Origin: Bacteroidota bacterium
GTDB taxonomy: Bacteria; Bacteroidota; Bacteroidia; Chitinophagales; LD1
Length of the DNA: 64,000 bases
Direction: 5' to 3'
Assembly: GCA_018267385.1 (NCBI GenBank)
Contig: JAFDYN010000020.1
Coordinates: forward strand, 96,429-160,428
Below are positions 45,004 through 55,000 of the stretch, one piece after another (positions within the stretch are counted from its first letter, which is position 1; every line of letters starts with the position of its first letter). The position numbers and the translations under genes are program-made. A model generated the notes under the pieces. The model did no database searches. It worked only from the letters and a program-made list of their open reading frames with translations, and was not told the DNA's origin.

Positions 45004-46131
45004 ATGTGCTATCCAGTCCTTATCTGTTTCCTTTTAGTTACTGTATTGACCAGTGCGCAAAGTGGCGCATACCTACGGCTGAATGAGATACAGGTCATAG
45101 GCAGCCACAATAGCTACAAGAAGCTGCCGGATCCCCGTGTCATGAAATTTCTAATGAAGTTTCGTAAACAATTGGGAGCTGAAAACAGTCCCATAAGGAT
45201 AAACTATGGTCATCTGCCATTTGACTCCCAGTTTATGTATCACATGCGTGGATTGGAGATTGACATCTATAATGATCCTAAGGGCGGTGCGCTGTATAAG
45301 AGAAAGATAAATGCCTTTGTGCATGGCCTGCCGGTACGGTCTCACGTGGAGGAACTAAAGAAACCGGGACTGAAGGTGCTGCATATCAAAGACGTGGACT
45401 ACCAGACGCACTATTATACATTCAAAGAATCACTCCAGGCGCTAAAGCAATGGAGTGATGCGCATCCCAGCCACCTGCCCATCTTTGTGAACGTAGAACC
45501 CAAAACAGGTGGACCGGGCGACCAAAGCAAGACTTTACGATTCTTTGGTTTCAAGAGAGTGGTAGCTTTTGACAGCACAGCGTACGATGAAATAGATGCC
45601 GAGATACGTTCAGTTTTTGGTGATAGCCTGAATACAGTGCTCACCCCGGACCGGCTGCGTGGGCACTATGCCAACCTGAAAGAAATGGCGCTGGATCACG
45701 GCTGGCCGGAGCTGGATGCCTGCCGGGGCAAGATCGTATTCATCATGCTGGGCGGCGATAAGGATATGTACCTAAAAGGGCATCCGGCGCTGAGTGGTCG
45801 CGCTATGGTCATATATGGCTCGCCAGATCGTGCCGATGTGGCCTTTGTGATGCAGGACGAGTCTATAGGTGATAGCGCCAATATCGTGAAGCTGGTGAAG
45901 GAAGGCTATATAGTACGTACGCGATCCGATATAGAGACGATGGATGCGCGAGCCAATGATCCTCACCGCAAACTGACGGCCTTCGCCAGTGGGGCGCAGA
46001 TCACATCTACAGATTACTATGTACCGGATCTCAGGCTGAGCACTTTTGAGGTGCAGTGGGACGGCAAGCACTCGGGACGTATCAATCCGGTGACTACCCC
46101 GACGAAGAAAGGCGGATGGTTGGAAGAGTAG
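45004..46131 (+). CDS. Secreted calcium-dependent PI-PLC-like phosphodiesterase
   Basis: 375 residues from ATG 45004 (MCYPVLICFLL signal peptide ending LTSAQ); a TTG seven codons earlier is also open. Conserved PI-PLC X-type features: IQVIGSHNSYKKL (catalytic-His region), GLEIDIYNDP (metal-binding Glu/Asp), VLHIKDVDY, FVNVEPKTG and the late WTR-type strand replaced here by YIVRTRSD (RTR then SDIETMDARAND). The pattern fits the bacterial Ca2+-dependent phosphatidylinositol phospholipase C family (PI-PLC-C1). Likely cleaves phospholipid or glycerophosphodiester head groups outside the cytoplasm. Converges with menC, 2 bases apart. Confidence 0.8.
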   Translation: MCYPVLICFLLVTVLTSAQSGAYLRLNEIQVIGSHNSYKKLPDPRVMKFLMKFRKQLGAENSPIRINYGHLPFDSQFMYHMRGLEIDIYNDPKGGALYKRKINAFVHGLPVRSHVEELKKPGLKVLHIKDVDYQTHYYTFKESLQALKQWSDAHPSHLPIFVNVEPKTGGPGDQSKTLRFFGFKRVVAFDSTAYDEIDAEIRSVFGDSLNTVLTPDRLRGHYANLKEMALDHGWPELDACRGKIVFIMLGGDKDMYLKGHPALSGRAMVIYGSPDRADVAFVMQDESIGDSANIVKLVKEGYIVRTRSDIETMDARANDPHRKLTAFASGAQITSTDYYVPDLRLSTFEVQWDGKHSGRINPVTTPTKKGGWLEE

Positions 46132-46133
46132 GT

Positions 46134-47189
46134 TTACAACGCAGCCCAGTTCTTAGTCCTGTCATATCGCAGATGCCCCATCTCTATCATCAGAGGAGAG
46201 GGAATATTATTGGTATACAAAGAGCCGGTGCCTAGTCCTTGTATCATAGTAGTATCCTTTGAGGCCGCCCATTGAGCTATCGCATTCAGGCCGATATTTC
46301 CCTCCAGCGCAGATGTAGCCCACCAGGGGATATTGAGCTTTGCTGCTTGCGCGATCCAGTCATCGCATACTGCCAGGCCGCCGAGAAGGCTGGGCTTTAA
46401 GATAATGTACTGTGGCCGGATGGTTTCCAAAAGACGCTGACGGATGAAGCTCTCGCTGGTGCCGATCAGCTCCTCATCCAGTGCTATCGATATTATATTC
46501 TCTCGGCAAAGGTTGTGCATCAGCAGGTATTGCTGTGGTTTGACGGGTTGCTCTATGGAGTGAATGGTATAAGCAGAGAGGCGCTTAAGTTTGGCGTGCA
46601 CATTATCCGCGGTGAAAGCACCGTTGGCATCGAGGCGGATCTCCATCTGTGCAGGGCCATAGCGAGCCCTGATGCTCTCTATCAGCCGGCATTCTTCATC
46701 GAAGTCTATCGCACCGACCTTGATCTTGATACAGCGGAAACCATCTACTAGCTTTTGCTCAATTTGCTCACGCATGAAGCCCTCATCACCCATCCACACG
46801 AGCCCATTGATAGGGATAGCTTTCTTGCCCGCATAAAACTCAGAGCCTTTGATGATCTCGTGTTTACCTCCATTTCGCAGGTCTAGCAGTGCAGTCTCGA
46901 GACCGAATGCAATAGAAGGATAGCGGATCAGGAGTTCCAGAGGCAAAGTCCCTGATTCAAAATAAGCGTCAGCTATTTCCTCTACCTCGCTACAGATGTT
47001 GAGTAGCGCGGCTTCATAGCCTCCTGGATCATCTATGCTCAGGCCTTCGATGTAGCTGCATTCTCCCACGCCCCTGGTGCCACTGGCCTCTATGGTCAGG
47101 TAGTAGCCGTGCTTATGCGTCATGCGGCTCCGGGACGTGAGCACAGGCTTTTTGAACTCTAAACTATATGGATGATAGGAGGCGTACAT
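46134..47189 (-). CDS. menC: o-Succinylbenzoate synthase (enolase superfamily)
   Basis: 351 residues. N-terminal capping domain with GVGECSYIEGLS. Barrel motifs: KIKVG (second Lys catalytic), RLDANGAF (metal Asp), IEQP (metal Glu), ALDEEL (metal Asp/Glu) and ILKPSLLGG (acid/base Lys). The KxK, D, E, D, K order is that of MenC; dipeptide epimerases share the fold but usually differ around the DxN and final Lys loops. Makes o-succinylbenzoate for menaquinone, the usual respiratory quinone in Bacteroidota. Other men genes are not in the window. Third gene of the lgt-djlA-menC unit, 8 bases after djlA. Confidence 0.85.
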   Translation of the reverse strand: MYASYHPYSLEFKKPVLTSRSRMTHKHGYYLTIEASGTRGVGECSYIEGLSIDDPGGYEAALLNICSEVEEIADAYFESGTLPLELLIRYPSIAFGLETALLDLRNGGKHEIIKGSEFYAGKKAIPINGLVWMGDEGFMREQIEQKLVDGFRCIKIKVGAIDFDEECRLIESIRARYGPAQMEIRLDANGAFTADNVHAKLKRLSAYTIHSIEQPVKPQQYLLMHNLCRENIISIALDEELIGTSESFIRQRLLETIRPQYIILKPSLLGGLAVCDDWIAQAAKLNIPWWATSALEGNIGLNAIAQWAASKDTTMIQGLGTGSLYTNNIPSPLMIEMGHLRYDRTKNWAAL

Positions 47190-47197
47190 GTTGTCCT

Positions 47198-47905
47198 TTA
47201 TTCTGCTCCGCGCTCTGCCCTGATCTGGTCAAATGCCTCCTGTATCTTGCGAAACTTGTCCGCTGCAGTTTTTTGCTCAGCAGGAGAGAGGTGGCTATTC
47301 CTATCTGGATGATACTCCAGTACCATCTTACGGTAGGCTGCTTTGATCTCCTCAAAGGAGGCTGTATGCGCCAGGCCAAAGATGTTGTAGCGCTTGACCT
47401 CGGCCATATATGACTGGCGTATGCGGTTAAACTCAATATCATTGATATTGAGCCAGCCTGCTATGGTGAATATAGTATTGCGCTCCTGCCGGCTGAGGTC
47501 CGCGTCTGCTGTCGCGATATCAAACAGGAAGTGAATGATCTGGATACGTGTAGATGGTGATGACGAAATGCGCAGATCATCACAGGCTTTGCGGGTATCA
47601 TACCTGCGCTCCAGGCAATGATGGAGGATGGCCATCTTCTCCTCGATATGGGACGGGTCAAAATGATCTGTGAAAAAAATCCTGACGAAATCCAGCTCCT
47701 CTTTGGTCACCCGGCCATCTGACTGTATCAGTGCGGATGCCAGTAAAATGAGATTGGTTTCAAACTCTGAAGTATTGGCCGTCTTGCTGTATTTCTTTGC
47801 GGGCTTGCCTATCTGCTCTCCCGCGGCATAGCCTATCATGCTGCCCATCGGGCCGCCGACCACAAAACCCAACCCGGCTCCCAGCCATTTCTCATACTTT
47901 GCCAC
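47198..47905 (-). CDS. djlA: TerB/DnaJ-domain co-chaperone (DjlA-like)
   Basis: 235 residues from GTG 47905, which overlaps the lgt stop by one base (TAGTG); the longer frame upstream only shadows lgt. A short glycine-rich hydrophobic head (LGAGLGFVVGGPMGSMIGYAAG) resembles the DjlA membrane segment. A TerB-like helical domain (about 45-150; LLASALIQSDGRVTKEELDF, FDIATADADLSRQE) precedes a C-terminal J domain with the HPD tripeptide (EYHPDRNSHL). Probably a membrane-linked DnaK partner. Translation is coupled to lgt. Confidence 0.85.
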   Translation of the reverse strand: MAKYEKWLGAGLGFVVGGPMGSMIGYAAGEQIGKPAKKYSKTANTSEFETNLILLASALIQSDGRVTKEELDFVRIFFTDHFDPSHIEEKMAILHHCLERRYDTRKACDDLRISSSPSTRIQIIHFLFDIATADADLSRQERNTIFTIAGWLNINDIEFNRIRQSYMAEVKRYNIFGLAHTASFEEIKAAYRKMVLEYHPDRNSHLSPAEQKTAADKFRKIQEAFDQIRAERGAE

Positions 47906-48687
47906 TATGCTGCCTGTGCTGACTTTCTGTAGGTGAATATAAACATAAATATGCCCAGCAGTATGAGTGGTATACTCAGTAGCTGCGTGGAGCTGATAGG
48001 CCCTACCATGGCCTCGGGTACCTTCATAAACTCCAGCAGAAACCTGGTGAGGAAAGTGAAAGTGAAGAAGAAAGCAACATAAAAGCCCGGTCTTTTGTCT
48101 CCCATATGGCGGTATATCTGTATAACGATGAGCAGCAGGATAAAGTAACAAATGCTCTCATACAAAACGACCGGATGTCGCGCCTCGGTCTCTCCCGGAA
48201 AGATAAATCCCCAAGGCTCGGTCGTCACCTTGCCGATCAGCTCAGAGTTCATCAGGTTGCCAAAACGGATGAGAGCGGCCGGCAGGTAGATGATCAGCGC
48301 TACGCGGTCCAGCAGCCAAAGCAGCCTGAAATCAGGATGGCCCAGATGAAAAAGGTAGATAGCGACCAGGCCACCTATGATGCCGCCATGACTGGAGAGG
48401 CCACCCTTCCACACGCTAAATATCTCTATGGGATGGGCCATGAAGTAGCCCGGCTGATAGAAAAACACCTGCCCCAGGCGGGCACCGATGATGGCTCCTA
48501 TAAAGATATACTGGATGATCAGGACGAGGTTTTCTTCGCTGAGGTTTTCCTTGGCCAGGATCCAGCGGCCCAGAAAGAAGCATCCGAAAATGGACAAAGT
48601 CCACATCAGCCCGTACCACTGCACAGTAAAGAGATGAAAATTGATCGGAATGGTGGGGTTGACATTCCAATGTATAAAAAGCTCCAT
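47905..48687 (-). CDS. lgt: Prolipoprotein diacylglyceryl transferase
   Basis: 260 residues, about seven membrane helices. Family motifs include VQWYGLMW near the N-terminus, GARLGQVFFY, GGLSSHGGIIGG with the essential region around the His-Gly, and RFGNLMNSELIGKVT (Lgt signature with Arg and Asn). Transfers diacylglycerol from phosphatidylglycerol to lipobox cysteines in the inner membrane; several lipoproteins in this window (5079-5276, 48825-49427, 52001-57400) would be substrates. First gene of its operon. Confidence 0.95.
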   Translation of the reverse strand: MELFIHWNVNPTIPINFHLFTVQWYGLMWTLSIFGCFFLGRWILAKENLSEENLVLIIQYIFIGAIIGARLGQVFFYQPGYFMAHPIEIFSVWKGGLSSHGGIIGGLVAIYLFHLGHPDFRLLWLLDRVALIIYLPAALIRFGNLMNSELIGKVTTEPWGFIFPGETEARHPVVLYESICYFILLLIVIQIYRHMGDKRPGFYVAFFFTFTFLTRFLLEFMKVPEAMVGPISSTQLLSIPLILLGIFMFIFTYRKSAQAA

Positions 48688-48824
48688 GGCTCAAGATTAG
48701 TGATTTTGCAGTAAACCATGCCTTCCTGTCTGAGAAAAGAAACAGCTGAGGACCCTCTTGCGTATAAGAATCTTATTGCATTGCACTTTTTTTATCATTT
48801 TTGAGACATAACATCAAAGCTATC

Positions 48825-49427
48825 ATGCAGAAAAAGACATGGGCTCTCGCAGCCATCGTCGGAGTATTAGGTCTTCTCGCAGCCTGCAAGAAGGATAATA
48901 AGAGTACTCCGCAAGGAAACGTACAGCACGCTATCACAGACACCTTTTACTGGAGGGCAAAGCTGGATACTACATGGGTCTACCACGGCGATAATAACAA
49001 GAGCGAATGCAATGGATCTACCGGTCTCTGCAGCTCTTTCCTTTATGACGCTACCTTCAAGCTGATTGATAGTGCCAATCCTTATCCTCATGACTCTATC
49101 ATCCGTACATGGGTAGGCAAGACTTTCTATACCAGCGGGGATACAGCCTCCAAGGCTTATCTTTTTACTTTTTCGTACCCTGATAGCCTGTACAGAACGG
49201 TGAGCACAGAATATACCAGCAACTATGGCTCAAGCCTGACCATCACCTCAGTGACAGCCAATGGTCACTCATCGCTGACTACGCCGGATTCTCCTGCACT
49301 TTACTATAACCTTTACAAGATCAAGGGAACCTTCCACGCAAACCTGTCAAGGTCACAGGACACCAATATTGTCCATCTCACGCAGGGAGACTTCCAGATC
49401 AGCGTGATGGAGAGCACGCATCAGTAA
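48825..49427 (+). CDS. Lipoprotein of unknown function
   Basis: 200 residues from ATG 48825 (MQKKTWALAAIVGVLGLLAACKK); a TTG at 48801 is open but would spoil the signal peptide. The lipobox LLAAC puts the lipidated Cys at about 21. The mature part is beta-rich with many Thr, Ser and Tyr, and contains a CNGSTGLCS loop that may form a disulfide. It looks like the small immunoglobulin- or lipocalin-like lipoproteins common in this phylum. Function unknown. Confidence 0.75.
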   Translation: MQKKTWALAAIVGVLGLLAACKKDNKSTPQGNVQHAITDTFYWRAKLDTTWVYHGDNNKSECNGSTGLCSSFLYDATFKLIDSANPYPHDSIIRTWVGKTFYTSGDTASKAYLFTFSYPDSLYRTVSTEYTSNYGSSLTITSVTANGHSSLTTPDSPALYYNLYKIKGTFHANLSRSQDTNIVHLTQGDFQISVMESTHQ

Positions 49428-49430
49428 GCG

Positions 49431-50177
49431 TCATTTATCTAATACCAGCCTGAATCCTCCATTACCAAAATGGTAGTGGTCGTAGATGTTCCTGTTTCTC
49501 GCTTTGGAGTAGCAGCGGTTCTCAGCACTGCGCCATGAGCCGCCTCTGAGCAGGCGAAAGGCTGCGGGCCGGTCATTTCTTGGGTTATCAGCCGGGCTCC
49601 GGGCGTAGTAGGCCGGATCATAGTAGTCGCTGCATAGCTCCCAGGCATTGCCTGCCATGTCGTATAGACCTAGTTCATTAGGCTTTTTCAAACCTACCGG
49701 GTGAGTGGTATCTCCGGCATTGGGCCGGTACCAGGCCACCTCATTCAGATCATTGCTCCCCGGGTAGCGGTAGCCTTTGCTCTGAGCACCACCCAGCGCT
49801 GCATACTCCCACTCAGCCTCGGTGGGGAGGCGGTATTGCTTTTCGGTCTTTTGATTCAGCCGCACTATAAACTGTGCCACCTGCTCCGGTGCCACAGTTT
49901 CGACCGGGCAATCAGAGCAGTTTTTATGCTTGCTCGGCGTGTCGCCCATTACCTCGGTCCAGAGCCTTTGGGTGATCTCATATTTACCTATATAGAAACT
50001 CTTGAGGGTGACGGAGTGCACGGGACGTTCATTTTTCTCGCCCGAGGGGCTACCCATCTGGTAGCTGCCACCCGCCACCAGTATCATCTCCGGCTCATGA
50101 ACCTGGCACCATCCGAGGCTGCAGGTAAACAATTGGGCGAATAAAAGGGCATATCTCAGGGCTTTGATGTCTGGCAT
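49431..50177 (-). CDS. Exported FGE-sulfatase-fold (SUMF1-like) protein lacking the catalytic cysteine pair
   Basis: 248 residues, signal peptide about 1-24. C-type-lectin-like FGE fold: PEMILVAGGSYQMGS, HSVTLKSFYIGKYEIT, YRLPTEAEWEYAALGG, NELGLYDMAGNAWEL, RLLRGGSWRSAE and NGGFRLVLD. True formylglycine-generating enzymes carry two cysteines just before the final AR...N block and in GFRC. Here that region reads RCYSKARNRN, with one cysteine at a non-matching place, and GFRL. It is therefore probably a binding or structural relative, as in GldJ/GldK, rather than a sulfatase activator. Confidence 0.8.
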   Translation of the reverse strand: MPDIKALRYALLFAQLFTCSLGWCQVHEPEMILVAGGSYQMGSPSGEKNERPVHSVTLKSFYIGKYEITQRLWTEVMGDTPSKHKNCSDCPVETVAPEQVAQFIVRLNQKTEKQYRLPTEAEWEYAALGGAQSKGYRYPGSNDLNEVAWYRPNAGDTTHPVGLKKPNELGLYDMAGNAWELCSDYYDPAYYARSPADNPRNDRPAAFRLLRGGSWRSAENRCYSKARNRNIYDHYHFGNGGFRLVLDK

Positions 50178-50195
50178 TTTTGATATGTTTAGTAC

Positions 50196-51374
50196 ATGGG
50201 AAACTCTGTTGTGAAAAGTAAGAAAATCGGCGCACTTCTGGTCTTTTTTGTCTCGTGTATACCTATGCTATCGAGTGCTGCTACATGGGTAGATACACTG
50301 GATAGCTATGCGCGGGAGAAATACCTGCCTGCCTCGCACTATATGTGGACCTGGATAGACGCGGCCCTACTCAATACAATGGTGAAACAATATGACCTGA
50401 CTACCGACGCCACCCAAAAGCAAACCTACCTGGCCTATGTACGAAAGGCGATGAAAGTATCAGGTCCTTTGGCTAACGGCCGTATGCCCAATGACGTAGC
50501 GTCAGCACTGGGCTTCGCATTTCTATATCGGGTCACACATGACGAAAAGTACAAGCTAAAGGCAGAAAAGATCTACCGCCAGTACCTGAAGATCAAAAGA
50601 ACAAAGGAGGGTGCCGTGTCACACCTGCCGGTGAATGTCGAGCTGTGGGATGATACGGTCTTTATGATTGGGCAGTTTCTGCTGGCCATGTACCAGGCTA
50701 CCGGTGAGCAGCAGTACCTCGATGAATTTATGAAGCAGCTAAGGCTGCACAGGGAGAAACTACAGGATACCCAGACCGGCCTATGGGTGCACGGCTGGGA
50801 TAGTGACCATAAAGACCATTGCTTCGTATGCGGTCAGACCCACTGGCCGGACTGGACCACCCGCCGCAGCTCAGAGGTATGGGGCAGAGGCAATGGCTGG
50901 ATAGTGGTGACACTGGCCGATGCGCTAACAATAACCGGCAAGCAAAATGCTTATTACAATGAGCTGGCCGGCTACCTCAAGGAAATGATCGCACCGCTGC
51001 CCGCGCTGCAGGACAGCAAAACCGGACATTGGTATCAGCTCCCTGTGCGCAATACTGATCCGAATAATTTTATCGAAAGCTCGTGCACGGCCATGTTTGC
51101 CTATGGCATAGAGGCCGCTATCAGGCTAGGCCTCGTGACCGGCAAAGAATATGAAACCGCTGTAGAGCGTGCCTATCATGGCCTGCGGGACTACAGCCTG
51201 GAGCCCGTCCATGACAAATACCTGATCACAAAAAATGTCTGTACTGCTACCTGCATAGGTGACAAAGACTACTACCTGCACCGCAAAGTACAGCGAGGCA
51301 AGCCTTATGGTATAGGTATGTTTATCCAGTTTGGGCTGCACTATGAGCTGGACCATCAGCTCCGCCACGACTAG
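50196..51374 (+). CDS. Unsaturated uronyl/rhamnogalacturonyl hydrolase (GH105/GH88 family)
   Basis: 392 residues with an N-terminal signal segment (about 10-29, SSAATW). Alpha6/alpha6-barrel features: YMWTWIDAALL, VELWDDTVFMIGQFLLAMYQATG (catalytic-Asp region), VHGWD, VWGRGNGWIVVTLADAL, and FIESSCTAMFAYG. These match YteR-like hydrolases, which remove the terminal unsaturated uronic acid from pectin or glycosaminoglycan fragments. No lyase or SusC/SusD pair is adjacent, so the polysaccharide locus is incomplete here. TTG-N17-TATGTTTA (50164-50191) ends 4 bases before the ATG; GTG 50211 is an alternative start. Confidence 0.8.
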   Translation: MGNSVVKSKKIGALLVFFVSCIPMLSSAATWVDTLDSYAREKYLPASHYMWTWIDAALLNTMVKQYDLTTDATQKQTYLAYVRKAMKVSGPLANGRMPNDVASALGFAFLYRVTHDEKYKLKAEKIYRQYLKIKRTKEGAVSHLPVNVELWDDTVFMIGQFLLAMYQATGEQQYLDEFMKQLRLHREKLQDTQTGLWVHGWDSDHKDHCFVCGQTHWPDWTTRRSSEVWGRGNGWIVVTLADALTITGKQNAYYNELAGYLKEMIAPLPALQDSKTGHWYQLPVRNTDPNNFIESSCTAMFAYGIEAAIRLGLVTGKEYETAVERAYHGLRDYSLEPVHDKYLITKNVCTATCIGDKDYYLHRKVQRGKPYGIGMFIQFGLHYELDHQLRHD

Positions 51375-51745
51375 CGGGGAGGAGTGATGGTAGATCCGGG
51401 CGATGTGTATGGCGTAGCCCCTACACCCGCGGGTGTGCCTATGCCAGTGCTGCCTGCGGGAGCGCCGATACCTGTACCACTACCCATACCTGTGCTGCCG
51501 GGAGTACCTATGCCGCCTATGCCTGTCATGCCCGTGGCTCCTGTGTAGCCACCATAGGGCTGCGTAGGATTAGTGATGGTGGGCTGATAGCCCGGCCCAC
51601 CCGGCATGGTCTGAGTAGGATTCACATTCTGAGAGCCGGGTGCACTCGGAGATCCCGGCGAACTGCCCGGAGTCTGTGCCGAAGCTGTGAGAAGGACGGT
51701 AGCCAGCGCCAGCGCAGCAGATGCCTTTATAATGTTGCTTTTCAT
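51371..51745 (-). CDS. Low-complexity Gly/Pro/Thr-rich secreted protein
   Basis: 124 residues, signal peptide 1-23 (LLTASAQ). The mature chain is almost wholly repetitive, built of PGS, GIGTPAG, GTGIGAPAGS and TGMTGIGG units with no cysteine or predicted fold. Its 3' end overlaps the convergent hydrolase gene by 4 bases. It may be an extracellular matrix or surface filler protein. Real because of the intact signal peptide and codon use; function unknown. Confidence 0.6.
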   Translation of the reverse strand: MKSNIIKASAALALATVLLTASAQTPGSSPGSPSAPGSQNVNPTQTMPGGPGYQPTITNPTQPYGGYTGATGMTGIGGIGTPGSTGMGSGTGIGAPAGSTGIGTPAGVGATPYTSPGSTITPPR

Positions 51746-52000
51746 GATGCGATGTTTTAGGCTTACTGTAAGGCGATAATTGTACCAAGGGGTGATTTGA
51801 AGCGATCAAATACTCCGGTTGGGCAAGGCTTTCCGCCATGTGGGGTAATGTATTTTCTGCTTTTGCAAAACCAAATTTCGGTACTACAATTTTTATCCTC
51901 TTTTGCAGCTCATATTGGTGCAGAAAATATTATTGAAAAAGGCATACTAAAAGATGCGCGTAAGCGTACTTTAGAGTAATAAAATTTTCCCACCCAATTT

Positions 52001-55000
52001 ATGCGTAACGCATTCCGATTGGCAGCAGTTTCCTTTCTGTTTCTGCTCGCTGCCTGCAACCTGAAAAACAGAGTCAACCTAGTTTCCACCAATGCCAAAG
52101 ATGAAGTGCCGGTCCTCGGCAATCTCGTCTTCACCTTTGACAAAAACCTCGTAGGCGATACCATGCTCAATGCATGGGATACCACGCAGTACATCCGCTT
52201 TGACCCGCCTATCGCCGGGCGGTTTCAGTGGACTAGCTCATACGAGCTGACCTTCTCTCCGGACTACAGCCTCGATCCGGCTACAGACTACCACGCTGAG
52301 GTGACCAGCAAACTGACCTCACACTCGATCTACTCAGTAGGCAAAATACCTGACATCAATTTCCATACACCCTATCAGCGGCTGGAGTCGGGCAATGCGC
52401 TGTGGACGACCATCGATGAAAGTTCGCACACACCTATCGGCCAGCTGGAGTTATTCTTTTTCTACAAAGTAGATCCGGCACAGCTCAAGGATAAACTCTC
52501 TATAGAGGTGGATGGCGCCAGGGCTGACTTCAAGATACTGACCACACAGGCTGATGAGCACATTCTGGTGAACCTGACCACCCTGAAGATAGAAGACAAG
52601 GACTACCAGATCAAAGCGACCATAGCGCCGGGCATCACGCCATATGGCGGCAAGACAGGCACCAGGCAGCCGATAGAATACAAGACCACGCTGCAGTCGC
52701 CATACATCCTCACGGTAAATAACATCGAGGCAGAGCATGATGGCAATAGCGGTACCGTGCATCTCTACACCTCGCAGCAGATGCTGGAGGAAGGCCTGGA
52801 CAAGGCGATCAGCTTTGACCCGGCGGTGTCATTCAAGACGCAGGTGACGCAGGATGGACTGATACTGACCTCAGACAAATTTGACGTGACCAAGGAGTAC
52901 ACGCTGACCATCAAGGCCGGTGTAAAAGGCCGGATAGGTGGTGTGCTAAAGGAGGAATACTCCCACTCTGTCGCCTTTGGCCAGCTGGAGCCGTCTATCA
53001 GGTTTACCAATCAGAAAGGTGTGTACCTGACGCCTAAGGGCGCAAAGAACATAGAGGTGCAGATCATCAATGTACCTCAGGTGCAGGTGAGCATCTCCAA
53101 GATATATGAGAACAACATCCTCGCCTCCGGCCGCTACAGCTACTATGATGATGACGGTGATAGCGGTGACGGCTACGTCTCTGCTGACGGCGAGCGCAAC
53201 TATGGCGACAACCTGCAGGTAGGAGACAAGGTCTATGAGACCACCATCGAGACTAAGAATCTGCCCAAGAAAGGCAATAGCCGCCTGTTCAAATTTGACT
53301 TCCCTGATAAGCTGAGGGAGTATAAAGGAATGTACAAGATCACTATCCGCTCTCAGGGGCAGTACTACCTGAATGAGAGCCGCTATGTATCCCTCTCAGA
53401 TATAGGCCTGATAGCCAAAGATGGCAGGGACAAGATGTTTGTCTTTGCCAACTCTATCAAGACCGCGCAATCTATGGCAGGCGTAGCAGTATCCGTATAC
53501 GGCGCCAATAACCAGGTGATGGGCACCGGCACGACCAATAATGACGGTGTGGCCGAGATAGAGCTGAAGCACCGCGACTTCACAGGCTTCCGCCCGGCGC
53601 TGATCATAGCCAAAACACAGCAGGGAGACTTCAATTATATGCCGTTCAATACTACGCGTGTGGAGACCTCGCGGTTTGATGTAGGTGGTAAGAAGGCGAA
53701 CAGCACGGGGCTCGACGCCTTTGTCTATAATGAGCGGGATATGTACCGCCCGGGTGAGACGATACACTCCTCAGTGATCGTCCGTGACCAGCGGTGGCGG
53801 AGCCCCGGAGAGATACCTGTGCGACTGAAGTATCTGCTGCCAAACGGCCAGGAGCTGAAGTCCTACCGCAAGACGCTGAACGATGAGGGCAGCGTAGAGG
53901 TAGCGCTGGAGCTGTCTCCTGCCAGTATCACGGGCAGCTACTCGCTGGAGGTATATACGTCCAATGATGTGCTGCTGGCTACCAAGAATATTATGGTAGA
54001 GGAGTTTATGCCGGACAGGATACGTGTCACTACGAGCCTGGATAAGCCATACCTCAAGCCGGGCGATAAGACCAATCTGAGCATCAATGCCATGAATTTC
54101 TTCGGCCCACCGGCAGCTGACAGAAACTATGAGGTAGAAATGCAGATCAGCTCAAAGTACTTCTCGCCAAAGAAATATAGCAGCTACAATTTCTCGCTGG
54201 CCAATCAGACGACTGAGTTTGACAAGATAGAGCGTACTGGTACGACAGATGAGAAGGGCAATGCCAAAGAGCAGTTTGAAGTGCCTGCGGCCTATGTCAA
54301 TAACGGCGTGCTGGAGGGCGATATCTTTGCTACGGTGTTTGACGAGTCGGGCAGGCCGGTGAGCAGGCGCTCATCTGTAGACATCTACACGCAGGATGTA
54401 TTCTACGGTATGGACCGCGATGGCTACTACTACTATCCGCTCAATCAGGCTATCCGCTTCCCGCTGGTGGCGCTGAATAAAGATGAGAAACCCGTCAGCA
54501 CACAGGGCCATATCGTAGTGATCAAGCATGACTACAAGACCGTACTCAGCCGCAGCAGCGAGTACTTCCGCTATGAGTCTCAGAAGGAGGACCGCACTAT
54601 CGTAGACCAGCTCATCAATATCAGCGGAGAGAATACCGTATACTCCTTTGTGCCAAAAACACCGGGCGACTATGAGATCCGCCTGGCCAAGCCGGGTGCA
54701 GATGCGTATGTGATGTATAGCTTCTACAGCTATGGTGGCTATGGGTATAATACGAATACCTCCTTTGAGGTCAATAATGAAGGCAACATAGACATCAGCC
54801 TGGATAAGGAGAAATACAACGCCGGAGAAACGGCGAAAGTGCTCTTCAAGGCGCCATTCAATGGCCGTATCCTCGTGACCCTGGAGAGCGACCATGTCAT
54901 AGATCATTTTTATATCAATACAGACAAACGCACCGCTACAGCTACGCTGAACCTGAAAGCAGACTACGTTCCTAACGCGTATATTTCAGCAACGCTGATC

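Noticed and set aside
47906..48151. 82-codon N-terminal extension of the DjlA-like gene
   Set aside because: It lies wholly within lgt in another frame. GTG 47905 gives the coupled TAGTG start and the expected hydrophobic head.
51797..51979. 60-codon plus-strand frame upstream of the alpha-2-macroglobulin gene
   Set aside because: It lies in an AT-rich promoter region, with no signal peptide pattern or known motif.
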